This document shows, one piece after another, positions 47,629 through 56,188 of a DNA stretch of 64,000 nt. The stretch lies in assembly GCF_001443045.1 (NCBI RefSeq), contig NZ_LKPJ01000015.1:73916-137915 (forward strand), in the 5' to 3' direction. The notes below the pieces were generated by a model that saw nothing but the letters and a program-made list of their open reading frames with translations, was not told where the DNA came from and searched no databases. The position numbers and the translations under genes were made by a program. This DNA comes from Burkholderia ambifaria (GTDB taxonomy: Bacteria > Pseudomonadota > Gammaproteobacteria > Burkholderiales > Burkholderiaceae). Numbering within the stretch: the stretch's first letter is position 1; each line of letters begins with the position of its first letter.

Positions 47629-47854
47629 ACGGCCGTCCTGCCGGTCCGCAGGCGCCCGCCCGACGTCCGCCAGCCAGCCGCCCGACGCCAGCGCCGCCCG
47701 GCTACGCTGGCGCACCGATACCAGCCACACGGCGGGTTGGTTCTATCCGCGCCCGAATCGTCCTGATTTACTTGAGTCTCCCGCTACCCGCGTTGGCGCG
47801 GCGCCCCGGCGCGCCGTCGTGCGGGTTTGCGCTCCATGACATCCGAGGAATCTC

Positions 47855-48742
47855 ATGACCGCCGACTCACGCCCCGATCAATTCGTCCTGACGCTGTCGT
47901 GCCCGAGCGCGGCCGGCCAGGTCGCCGCTGTCGTCGGCTTTCTCGAGCGCCATCGCTGCTACGTCGATGCGCTGAACGTGTTCGACGACGATCTCAGCAA
48001 CCACTTCTTCGTGCGCTGCGTATTTCATCCGACGGATGAAACGCTGCAGATCGACGCGCTGCGCCAGGAATTCGGGCCGATCGCGGCCGCGCTCGGCGGC
48101 GGCGGTGAAGGCGACACGCAGTGGGCGATCCACGACGTGAACGCGCGCCCGAAGGTGCTGATCATGGTGTCGAAGCTCGAGCACTGCCTCGCGGACCTGC
48201 TGTTCCGCTGGCGGATGGGCGAGCTCAAGATGGACATCGTCGGCATCGTGTCGAACCATCCCGATTTCGAGCCGCTCGCCGCGCAGCACGGGCTGCCGTT
48301 CCGCCATTTCCCGATCACGGCCGACACCAAGGCGCAGCAGGAAGCACAGTGGCTCGACTTCTTCGAGTCGAGCGGCGCCGAACTCGTGATCCTCGCGCGC
48401 TACATGCAGGTGCTGTCGCAGGAAACGAGCGCGAAGCTCGCGAACCGTGCGATCAACATCCATCACTCGTTCCTGCCCGGCTTCAAGGGCGCGAAGCCGT
48501 ATCACCAGGCGCATGCGCGCGGTGTGAAGCTGATCGGCGCGACCGCGCACTTCGTGACCGACGATCTCGACGAAGGCCCGATCATCGAGCAGGTGGTCGA
48601 GCGTGTCGATCACGCGCTGCGTCCCGAGCAACTGCTCGCGGTGGGCCGCGACGTGGAATGCATCACGCTCGCGCGCGCGGTAAAGGCGTTCATCGAGCGG
48701 CGGGTGTTCCTGAACGGCGATCGCACGGTGGTATTTCCGTAA
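47855..48742 (+). CDS. purU: Formyltetrahydrofolate deformylase
   Basis: 295 residues from the ATG at 47855 with GAGGA upstream. An N-terminal ACT domain (residues 8-85) is followed by a formyltransferase-like domain with NIHHSFLPGFKGAKPYHQA and GATAHFVTDDLDEGPII, which carry the catalytic Asn, His and Asp. It releases formate and tetrahydrofolate from 10-formyl-THF. In betaine-degrading clusters a purU copy helps to clear C1 units from demethylation. Confidence 0.93.
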   Translation: MTADSRPDQFVLTLSCPSAAGQVAAVVGFLERHRCYVDALNVFDDDLSNHFFVRCVFHPTDETLQIDALRQEFGPIAAALGGGGEGDTQWAIHDVNARPKVLIMVSKLEHCLADLLFRWRMGELKMDIVGIVSNHPDFEPLAAQHGLPFRHFPITADTKAQQEAQWLDFFESSGAELVILARYMQVLSQETSAKLANRAINIHHSFLPGFKGAKPYHQAHARGVKLIGATAHFVTDDLDEGPIIEQVVERVDHALRPEQLLAVGRDVECITLARAVKAFIERRVFLNGDRTVVFP

Positions 48743-48783
48743 GCGCATCGCGCGCTTTCATCGCGTTCGTTCCGCGAGAAACA

Positions 48784-48821
48784 AACAAAAAAACCGACCG
48801 GCACCTGCCGGTCGGTTTTTT
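48784..48821. terminator. Bidirectional intrinsic terminator between purU and the permease
   Basis: AAACCGACCGGC (48791-48802) pairs with GCCGGTCGGTTT (48807-48818) around ACCT. T residues follow on the plus strand and an A-run precedes, so it can end both convergent transcripts. Confidence 0.88.
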
Positions 48822-48913
48822 ATCGCTTGCCGTTCGACGCGGTGCGCGACGGCCCCGGGTGCGGTGTCCGGTTTCATCGCGCGCGGCGCGCGGCGCGTGC
48901 CGCGGTCAGGCGC

Positions 48914-50569
48914 TTACTTCACCCACGCGAAGTAGTACGACAGCCAGATCGTGAGTCCGGCGCCGATCAGCGCCGCATACGGCATCAGGTTCAGCCACAT
49001 CGCGCGCTTCGGCACTTCGAGTTCCATGTCGCGCTGCATCTGCGCCGGGAAACGGCCGCGATCCTGCCAGTAGTGGCGGAACAGGAACACCGGCACGATC
49101 AGCAGCATCGCGATCAGCCCGTTGCGCAGCGTGCCTTCGCCCTGCAGGTTCGCGCCCGCGCCGACATAGACGAGGTTCGCGTAGCCGCAGATCGAACCGG
49201 CGACGAGCAGCCAGGTCGGGCAGCGGAACGGCCGATCCCAGTTGCCGCGATCCATCCGGTGGATCCAGCCCGACTGAAGGTTCAGGAATACGAACAGCAT
49301 GTAGCAGACGTTCGAGATCGACAGCACCGTCATGTAGTCCGACATCATCAGCAACACGAGGTTGAAGCCGAGATCGGTCCACATCGCGCGCGTGGGCGAA
49401 CCGTGCTCGTTCACGTGCGACAGGTACTTCGGCAGCCAGCCGTCGACCGATGCCTGATACAGCGTGCGCGACGAGCCCATCATCGACGTCATCACGATCA
49501 GCAGGATCGACAGCATCAGCATCACGATGACCGCATTCGCGACCCACGCGCCGCCGCCGACGATCTTCGCCATCGCGGCCGCGACGCCGGTGCCGTCGCC
49601 GATCGACGGATCGAGCATCGCCTGCGTGCCAAGCGCGCCCTGGAACGCCATCGGCACCAGCGTCATCACGACGAGACACAGCGCGCCCGACCAGAAGATC
49701 GCCTTCGCGGTGTCGCGGCGCGGATCGCGGAATTCGCGCGTGTAGCAGACGGCCGTCTCGAAGCCGTACGACGCCCAGCCGGCCATGAACATCGCGCCGA
49801 GCGCCATCGTGACGCCCTGCCCGTTCCACGAACCGAACATCGTGGCCGTGAGGTTGCCGTGCGCGTCGTGACCGAGCGGCAGCAGCGGGAGCAGGTTCGA
49901 CATCGGCACGTCGCCGGTGATGAACGGCACGATGCCGACGATCAGGAGCGGCGTGAGCGATGCGATGCCGAGAATGCGCTGCGTGCGCGCAGCCTTCGAC
50001 GCGCCGCTGTGCTGAAGCTTGAACGTGATGAGAAGCAGAATCGTCGCGATGATGAACGTCGCATTGATTCGCAGAGACAGACCGGGCTTGATGAACCCGA
50101 GATCCGCGATCTTGAGCTGCCAGTGCAGCACCGCCGCATCGGCGGGAAAGAGACTCGTGAGCGCATAGCTCGCCGCGAGGCCGCAGCCGAGCGCGAGCAT
50201 CGGCGACCACGCGAGCCAGTTGCACCACACGGAAACCGGGGCAATCAGCTTAGTGTAACGGACCCAGCCGATCGCGCCATACACGGACGCGCCGCCCGAT
50301 TTATGAGGAAACAGCCCCGATATTTCCGCATAAGTCGCGCTTTGAATCAGCCCCATCGTGATCGCGGCGATCCAGATCGCCCACGCGGGCTGGCCGATCG
50401 TCGCGCATACGCCGCCGATCGTGAACAGCACGCCTGCCGGCACGCCGCTCGTAACCCAGAATGCGTCTTTCCAAGTCAGGCCACGATGCAGCGTATGGCC
50501 TGTCGAATCATGTGAGATGGTTGCCCCAACATCACTGGTGCGGTTCGCACGCAGTCCTGCCTGACTCAT
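48914..50569 (-). CDS. APC-superfamily amino acid/amine permease
   Basis: 551 residues from the ATG at 50567-50569 with GGAGG 7 bases upstream. About 12-14 membrane helices, with GVPAGVLFTIGGVCATIGQPAWAIW early and RDTAKAIFWSGALCLVVM in the middle, as in APC transporters of the amino acid-polyamine family. Its position between purU and the betaine genes suggests a substrate from that pathway, such as sarcosine, glycine or a betaine, but this is inference. Confidence 0.8.
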   Translation of the reverse strand: MSQAGLRANRTSDVGATISHDSTGHTLHRGLTWKDAFWVTSGVPAGVLFTIGGVCATIGQPAWAIWIAAITMGLIQSATYAEISGLFPHKSGGASVYGAIGWVRYTKLIAPVSVWCNWLAWSPMLALGCGLAASYALTSLFPADAAVLHWQLKIADLGFIKPGLSLRINATFIIATILLLITFKLQHSGASKAARTQRILGIASLTPLLIVGIVPFITGDVPMSNLLPLLPLGHDAHGNLTATMFGSWNGQGVTMALGAMFMAGWASYGFETAVCYTREFRDPRRDTAKAIFWSGALCLVVMTLVPMAFQGALGTQAMLDPSIGDGTGVAAAMAKIVGGGAWVANAVIVMLMLSILLIVMTSMMGSSRTLYQASVDGWLPKYLSHVNEHGSPTRAMWTDLGFNLVLLMMSDYMTVLSISNVCYMLFVFLNLQSGWIHRMDRGNWDRPFRCPTWLLVAGSICGYANLVYVGAGANLQGEGTLRNGLIAMLLIVPVFLFRHYWQDRGRFPAQMQRDMELEVPKRAMWLNLMPYAALIGAGLTIWLSYYFAWVK

Positions 50570-50601
50570 CCAATGCCTCCTGTGATGACTCCGCACAAGC
50601 G

Positions 50602-50622
50602 CCGTAGTGTAACAACCTACGG
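50602..50622. promoter_or_regulatory. Inverted repeat at the permease promoter
   Basis: CCGTAG (50602-50607) and CTACGG (50617-50622) are exact inverted arms around 9 bases. On the minus strand the core contains TACACT, a possible -10 hexamer, 30 bp upstream of the permease start, so binding there could block transcription. Confidence 0.4.
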
Positions 50623-50641
50623 GATTTCGTGCAGAATCAGT

Positions 50642-50707
50642 AAAAGAAAACCGGGATATGACCGCAGGAAATCACGATTGCTTCGGATTCCTGCGTGCCA
50701 TTCCCGG
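50642..50707 (-). terminator. Long structured terminator of the betaine-binding protein gene
   Basis: Two nested stems: outer CCGGG (50651-50655) with CCCGG (50703-50707), inner CGCAGGAA (50663-50670) with TTCCTGCG (50688-50695). On the minus strand it is followed by TTTTCTTTT. It begins about 43 bp after the stop of the binding protein gene. Confidence 0.7.
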
Positions 50708-50749
50708 CTTGTTTTTTATGATGATGCGAGCGGCGAATCGCCGCCGGTT

Positions 50750-51613
50750 TTATTGAATGCCTTCAGTCCACGAATTCACGCGGTCCGCATGCGCCGCAAT
50801 CCATGCATCGGCAGCCGCTTCCGGCTTCGAGCCGTTCTGGATCGCGAGCATCACGCTGTCGATTTCACCCGGTTTCCACTGGAATTTCTTCAGGAACGCG
50901 ACGACCGGCTTGGCCTTCGTTTCGAGCTGCGGATTCACGACGTTGTCGACGTGCTCAGCACCGCCGAAGACCTTCTTCGGATCCTCGAGGAAGCGCAGCT
51001 TCCACTTCGCGAACATCCAGTGCGGCGCCCAGCCCGTCACGATCACCGGCTTGCTCGCCCCGACGGAGCGCGCCAGCTCGACCGTCATCGCACTGCCTGA
51101 GCTCGGCATCAGCGTGTAGTTCAGGCCGTAGTTCTTGATGGCCTCGTCGGTCTTGCGCATCACGCCCGCGCCCGCGTCGATGCCGACGATCCGGCCGCCG
51201 AAGCTGCTCTTCTCGGCATTCAGATCCTCGATGCTCTTCGCCTTCACGTAGGCCGGCACGATCAGGCCGATCTTCGCATCGGGGAAATTGGCGCCGAGGT
51301 CGACGACCTTCGCCTTGTACTCGTCCCAGTACGAACCGTGCGTGACCGGCAGCCAGGCCGACAGCGTCGCGTCGAGATCGCCGCGCGCCACGCCCTGCCA
51401 CATGATCCCGGCCGCGACCGGCACGAGCTGAACCTGGTAACCGAGCTTCTTCTCGATCACGCGGGCCGCGACGTTCGACGTCGCGACACTGTCGTCCCAG
51501 CCTTCGACGTAGCCGATCTTCAGTGTCGGCTTCGTATCGGCGAGCGCCGAGGCGCTCAGTGCCACCATCGCCGACAGTGCGCCGGTCCAAAACAGTTTTC
51601 CGAACAGCTTCAT
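50750..51613 (-). CDS. Glycine betaine ABC transporter binding protein
   Basis: 287 residues from the ATG at 51611-51613 with AGGAG upstream. Signal peptide residues 1-25 (ASALA before DTKPTL). OpuAC fold: KIGYVEGWDDSVATSNVAARVIEKKLGY, SAWLPVTHGSYW, GWAPHWMFAKWKLRFLEDPKKVFGG, with several Trp residues for a cation box. It follows gbcB by about 145 bp in the betaine operon direction. No permease or ATPase follows. Best matched to the CbcX/ProX type. Confidence 0.85.
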   Translation of the reverse strand: MKLFGKLFWTGALSAMVALSASALADTKPTLKIGYVEGWDDSVATSNVAARVIEKKLGYQVQLVPVAAGIMWQGVARGDLDATLSAWLPVTHGSYWDEYKAKVVDLGANFPDAKIGLIVPAYVKAKSIEDLNAEKSSFGGRIVGIDAGAGVMRKTDEAIKNYGLNYTLMPSSGSAMTVELARSVGASKPVIVTGWAPHWMFAKWKLRFLEDPKKVFGGAEHVDNVVNPQLETKAKPVVAFLKKFQWKPGEIDSVMLAIQNGSKPEAAADAWIAAHADRVNSWTEGIQ

Positions 51614-51757
51614 GGTCGATCTCCTTGATATGCGCACCGTGCGCGTTGCCTCTCTAGGTTCTTCAACCACAAATCCGCGGTATCGTTCTTTTCCGACGGA
51701 TGCTTGTCCAGACGCGACGCGACGCGCAGCGCCCGGACAGCCGATGGCTGGCTTCTA

Positions 51758-52909
51758 TTATTTGTCGATCACGAGATCCGAGAGCGGCTTGCTGCAGCAC
51801 AGCAGCACCATCCCCTGATCGATTTCGCGCTGGCGGATGCCACCGTTGTGCTTCATCTCGACCTGCCCCGACACGAGCTTCACCTTGCAGGTGCCGCACA
51901 TGCCCTGCGTACACGACGCCGGAAGCCGCACGCCCGACTGGCGTGCCGCGTCGAGCACATGCTGCTCGGAGCCGCACGAGATTTCGCGGTTGCTCTTCGC
52001 GAAGTTGACGGTGAACTGCGTCGTCTCCGCGCCGCCGTCGCCGTTCGTGGCGGGTGCAAGGTCGGCCGCCAGTTCGTCGCTCGCAGTCTGCGCGAGCGTT
52101 TCGAACGAGAAGCTCTCCTCGTGATACTGCTTGCGATCGAAACCGGCTTCGTCGAGCAGGTCGCGCACGGCCTTCATGTACGGCGCGGGGCCGCACGTGA
52201 AGATCTCGCGCTCCATGAAGTCCGGTGCGATCAGCTTCAAGAGCGGCAGCGTCAGGAAGCCCGTGACGCCCGGCCAGTTGGTGCGTGCCCCGACGCGCTC
52301 GACGACGAACGACGTGCGGAAGTTCGTATGGTTCGACGCGATCAGGTCGAGCTCGCGCGCGAAGATGATGTCGTCCGGCGTGCGTGCGCTGTGCACGAAC
52401 AGGATGTCGCGATCCTCGGCGAGATCGTGATGCGCGCGGCTCATCGACATCAGCGGCGTGACGCCCGAGCCGGCCGACAGGAACAGGTACTTGCGCGCCG
52501 GATGACGCGCGCACGTGAATTCGCCGGCCGGGCCGAGCACGCGAACCGACGCGCCCGGCTGCAGGTTGTCGTGCAGCCAGTTCGACACCTTGCCGCCCGG
52601 CACGCGCTTGACCGTGATCGAGATCGTGTGCGGCCGCGCCGGCGACGACGAGATCGTGTAGCACCGGTTGATCGTCTCGCCTTCGATGTCGAGCTCGAGC
52701 GTGATGAACTGCCCGGGTTCGAACGAGAACGCACGGCCTTGCGGCGAACGGAAGAAGAAACTCTTCACGTCGTGGGTTTCCTGCCGAACGTGGCAGCACA
52801 CCAGCGTTTCCTCGACGTCGCTCGTCCAGCGCTCCGGCAGCGCGCTCCAGAACGCCGGGTGTGTAACCCGGCTGTCCGCCGGCTCGAATTGGGCCGCATC
52901 TCGCATCAT
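51758..52909 (-). CDS. gbcB: Glycine betaine demethylase reductase subunit
   Basis: 383 residues. Order: flavin-binding barrel (RCYTISSSPARP), NAD domain (FLSAGSGVTPLMSM, FTCGPAPYM) and a C-terminal plant-type ferredoxin domain with Cys333, Cys338, Cys341 and Cys371 or 372. It passes electrons from NADH to the Rieske oxygenase GbcA, which removes the first methyl group of glycine betaine as formaldehyde. 29 bp after gbcA. Two adjacent ATGs open the frame (ATGATG). Confidence 0.9.
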   Translation of the reverse strand: MMRDAAQFEPADSRVTHPAFWSALPERWTSDVEETLVCCHVRQETHDVKSFFFRSPQGRAFSFEPGQFITLELDIEGETINRCYTISSSPARPHTISITVKRVPGGKVSNWLHDNLQPGASVRVLGPAGEFTCARHPARKYLFLSAGSGVTPLMSMSRAHHDLAEDRDILFVHSARTPDDIIFARELDLIASNHTNFRTSFVVERVGARTNWPGVTGFLTLPLLKLIAPDFMEREIFTCGPAPYMKAVRDLLDEAGFDRKQYHEESFSFETLAQTASDELAADLAPATNGDGGAETTQFTVNFAKSNREISCGSEQHVLDAARQSGVRLPASCTQGMCGTCKVKLVSGQVEMKHNGGIRQREIDQGMVLLCCSKPLSDLVIDK

Positions 52910-52938
52910 GTGTAACTCCGCTTGCTATCTACTGACGA

Positions 52939-54180
52939 CTACGCGCCGGTTTTTTCGGCGAGCCGGCCGATGTACCAGGCCGAGAATTTTTCGACGAGAC
53001 CTTCCGTGTACGGCGAATACGGACCCGGCTCGTACGCGCTGCTGGTCGCGCCGCGCTGCGAGAACTCGACGAGCGCGCGATCCTGATCGTTGGTCGCGTT
53101 CCACACGGCCGTCAGGTTCTTCACGTCGTAGTCGACGCCTTCCTTCGCATCCTTGTGCACGAGCCACTTGGTGCGCACGAGCGTCTTGCCGGCCGACAGC
53201 GGAATCACCGAGAACGTCACGATGTGATCGCTCATGAAGTGGTGCCACGAGTTCGGCTGCGTCCAGAACGACAGGCCACCGAGGTCGGCCTGGCCGAACT
53301 GGCCGAGCAGTTTCTTCGATGCGACCTTCGCGTCGAGCGTCTGCGATTCGCCGTGGCGGTCGAGCGGCAGGCGCTGCGTGCGGAAGCCCGTCACGTCGCT
53401 CAGCTTCTCGATTTCGGCGGACGGCAGGCCCATCTCGGCCCACTCCTTGCCGCGGCGCACGCAGGTTTCAGCGAACGCATCCATGCCTTCGGCGTTCGCG
53501 TCGGAGCGCTGGTAGCCGAAGCCGTATTCGTACAGAGAGATCGTCAGCTCCGGATGGTTCGCGACGCAGTGATAGCACTCGCGGTTGTTCTCCATCGTGA
53601 GCTTCCAGTTGCCTTCCTCGATGATGTCGATCTGCGCGGCGATCTTCGTGTTCGGCAGATCGTGCGGCAGCAGGTACGGCTCCATCTCGGCGCGCAGCTG
53701 CGCGAAATCGACCGGCGGCTCCTCGGCGAGGCAGATGAAGATCAAGCCTGCGAGGTTCTGCACGTGGACCGACTTCAGGCTGTGCTTGCAGCGGTCGAAC
53801 TTCTCGCCCATGTGCTCGGCGAACATCAGCTGACCCGTCAGGTTGTAGGTCCAGCTGTGGTACGGGCACACGATGTTGCCGACCGAGCCCTTGTCTTCGT
53901 TGCACAGACGCGCGCCGCGGTGGCGGCACACGTTGTGGAACGCGCGGATTTCCATGTCATCGTCGCGCACGATCAGGATCGAGTCGCTGCCCAGTTCCAC
54001 GGTCATGTAGTCGCCCGGCTCGGGAATGTCCGGTTCGACCGCGACCTGGATCCAGTGCTGGTGGAAAATCGCCTCCATGTCGAGGGCGAAGATTTCCTCG
54101 CTCGTATAGAACGGCGCCTCGAGGCTATGGCCTTCCTTGCGGCGCTCGATCAATGCACGAATGTCTGCCGATACTTTCAT
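52939..54180 (-). CDS. gbcA: Glycine betaine demethylase, Rieske oxygenase subunit
   Basis: 413 residues. Rieske cluster: Cys85, His87, Cys105, His108 (CRHRGARLCN, CPYHSW). Mononuclear iron site: His204 and His209 in ENNRECYHCVANHPEL, with an Asp further on. It oxidatively demethylates glycine betaine to dimethylglycine. It follows the ETF beta gene by 52 bp and precedes gbcB, its reductase. Confidence 0.92.
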   Translation of the reverse strand: MKVSADIRALIERRKEGHSLEAPFYTSEEIFALDMEAIFHQHWIQVAVEPDIPEPGDYMTVELGSDSILIVRDDDMEIRAFHNVCRHRGARLCNEDKGSVGNIVCPYHSWTYNLTGQLMFAEHMGEKFDRCKHSLKSVHVQNLAGLIFICLAEEPPVDFAQLRAEMEPYLLPHDLPNTKIAAQIDIIEEGNWKLTMENNRECYHCVANHPELTISLYEYGFGYQRSDANAEGMDAFAETCVRRGKEWAEMGLPSAEIEKLSDVTGFRTQRLPLDRHGESQTLDAKVASKKLLGQFGQADLGGLSFWTQPNSWHHFMSDHIVTFSVIPLSAGKTLVRTKWLVHKDAKEGVDYDVKNLTAVWNATNDQDRALVEFSQRGATSSAYEPGPYSPYTEGLVEKFSAWYIGRLAEKTGA

Positions 54181-54232
54181 CGTTTGCTCCGGATTCCTTG
54201 CGTCCCAGTGTGGTTGCCGACAGGCATCAAAA

Positions 54233-55018
54233 TCAGTAGTCGATGAGCTGATGCTCGCGCAAATACGCGAGGATCACTTGTGCTTTTTCGACTGAACTCC
54301 CTTCATTTACGACGTTGCCACCGCGGCTTTCGGTCGTCGTCGCGGACAGCATCCGTGCATGCCCGGAACGCTTCTCCGCAGCGACCAGCTTTACGGGTTT
54401 ACGCTCGATCGCGCCGACCTTCCATGCGGCCGCATCGGCATCCGCGCCGCTCGACGTGAGCGTCGGGCGGATCGCGCCGGCCCGCAGCCGTGCATACGCG
54501 TAGCGCGGCTCCACGTTGGCGAGCGGATGCACCGCGACGACCGCCGGCAGCGCCGCGTCGACGCGGCGCCGCAGCCCTTTCGGCAAGAATTGCCGGACCG
54601 CCGCGCGGCCGCCGTCGACCGTCACGTCGACTGCCGAGCCGACGAGCGGATAGCCAAGCGCCGCGGCGACGCGATACGGCAGCATCCCGGTGTCATACGC
54701 GCCTTCGGCACGGGTGCCGGTCAGCACGAGGTCGTACCCTTGGACGCGGGCGGCGAGTGCGTGTACGGCATCGTCGCCGGCGCGGCAGGCCAGCACCTCG
54801 ACCTGCCGTGCACCGAGCGCGAGGTATTCAGCAAGTGCTTCATTGGCGGGGTCGCCCGCATGGATGACGTCGAGCTGCGCGCGATGCTTCTCCGCAAGCT
54901 GGCGGCCGGCTTCGAGCGCGGCCGCGTCGTTGCGGCTGTAGCGCGCCGTGCCGCTGACCGGGTGCCGGCCCACGGACACGAGCACCGCGATGCGTTGCAA
55001 CTGGCGGGGGGCGTTCAT
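54233..55018 (-). CDS. etfB: Electron transfer flavoprotein beta subunit of the dimethylglycine pathway
   Basis: 261 residues. ETF_beta-type nucleotide-binding fold, diverged from housekeeping ETF: VLTGTRAEGAYDTGMLPYRVAAALGYPLVG is the conserved block. It carries AMP and pairs with EtfA from the neighbouring gene, with which it overlaps by 4 bp. It should take electrons from the DgcA/DgcB system to the respiratory chain via ETF-quinone oxidoreductase. Confidence 0.85.
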   Translation of the reverse strand: MNAPRQLQRIAVLVSVGRHPVSGTARYSRNDAAALEAGRQLAEKHRAQLDVIHAGDPANEALAEYLALGARQVEVLACRAGDDAVHALAARVQGYDLVLTGTRAEGAYDTGMLPYRVAAALGYPLVGSAVDVTVDGGRAAVRQFLPKGLRRRVDAALPAVVAVHPLANVEPRYAYARLRAGAIRPTLTSSGADADAAAWKVGAIERKPVKLVAAEKRSGHARMLSATTTESRGGNVVNEGSSVEKAQVILAYLREHQLIDY

Positions 55019-56184
55019 ACTGCGACTCCTTCGGTTTCACGGGTGCCGACCGCGGTCGACGATTGTCCGCGCGACGCGCGTGCGGCCTGCACCTGTTCGA
55101 TCAGCGCGGCGATCGTCGCCTGCGCGTCGCCCACCACCGTCAGGTTCGCGCGCTTCGCGATCGGCGCGCTGCCGTCGAGGTTGACCGCGATCACGTGGCG
55201 GCAGTCCTTGATCCCCTGCAGATGCTGCACTGCGCCCGAGATGCCGAACGCGATATACACGCTCGCCTCGACCGTCTTGCCGGTCGCGCCCACCTGCTTG
55301 TCGCGCGTGAAGTGGCCGTTGTCGACCGCGACGCGGCTCGCGCCGATCGCCGCGCCGAATGCGCCGGCGAGCTGTTCGAACGCGCCGATGTCGGATACCC
55401 CGTTGCCGGCCGACACGATGAAGTCGGCTTCCTCCAGCGCAACCTGAGCCGCGTCGATTTCCTCGAGACCGAGGTCGCGGTACGGCTGCGCCGCGTCGAC
55501 AGCCGGGCGGATGAAGTCGGCTGCGAGGCGATCTCCTGCGCCGACGAACGGCAGTTTCGCCTCTACCGCGTTCTGCGCGAGCAGGATCACGTCGGGCAAG
55601 CCGCGCGTCGCGAACGCACGGCCGGCGTGCGCATACGTGCCGACATGCTTCGCGTCGATCTCGACCACGTGGGTCGCGACGCTCGCGCCGGCGGCCGCCG
55701 CGTAACGCCGGCCGAGATCGCCGTCGCCGGTCGCGTTGTCGGGCACGAACACGTGCTTCGGCGCGAGCGCCGCGGCACATGCCTGCAATGCTTGCAATTC
55801 GCTTTCGGGCGCAAACGCGCGACGGTCGAAGTCGGCCAGCTCGATCAGCTTGTCGACGCCGAGTTCGGCGGCGTCATCCTTCACTTCGCCGAACGCCAGC
55901 AGCGCGACTTCCGTCTGCGCGTCGGCCAGCACCGCGGCAGCGGCGATTGCCTGGCGCGAATGGTCGTCGAGCGCGCCGCGCTCGGTATGCGCCACCACCA
56001 GCATCACGTGCTTCGGGTCCTGCACCGCGCGGCGCGGCTTCGCGGCCGCGGCGCCATGACCGTGCGCGGACCACTGCGCGGCGTTCGCGTCGGCGCTGCC
56101 TTCCTCGCCGAGCGTGATGCGCTTCAGGCCCGCGGCCGTGATGATGAACGGCCGGCGCGGATCGATTCGTTTGATCGTGTTCAT
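55015..56184 (-). CDS. etfA: Electron transfer flavoprotein alpha subunit of the dimethylglycine pathway
   Basis: 389 residues from the ATG at 56182-56184. The N-terminal half is longer than in standard ETF alpha and includes an extra basic leader (TIKRIDPRRPFI). The C-terminal FAD domain is clear: VVSAGNGVSD-like VSAGNGVSDIG, GASRVAVDNGHFTRDKQVGATGKTVEASVYIAFGISGAVQHLQG. It is placed directly after dgcB with a 4-bp gap. Confidence 0.87.
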   Translation of the reverse strand: MNTIKRIDPRRPFIITAAGLKRITLGEEGSADANAAQWSAHGHGAAAAKPRRAVQDPKHVMLVVAHTERGALDDHSRQAIAAAAVLADAQTEVALLAFGEVKDDAAELGVDKLIELADFDRRAFAPESELQALQACAAALAPKHVFVPDNATGDGDLGRRYAAAAGASVATHVVEIDAKHVGTYAHAGRAFATRGLPDVILLAQNAVEAKLPFVGAGDRLAADFIRPAVDAAQPYRDLGLEEIDAAQVALEEADFIVSAGNGVSDIGAFEQLAGAFGAAIGASRVAVDNGHFTRDKQVGATGKTVEASVYIAFGISGAVQHLQGIKDCRHVIAVNLDGSAPIAKRANLTVVGDAQATIAALIEQVQAARASRGQSSTAVGTRETEGVAV

Positions 56185-56188
56185 CGAT

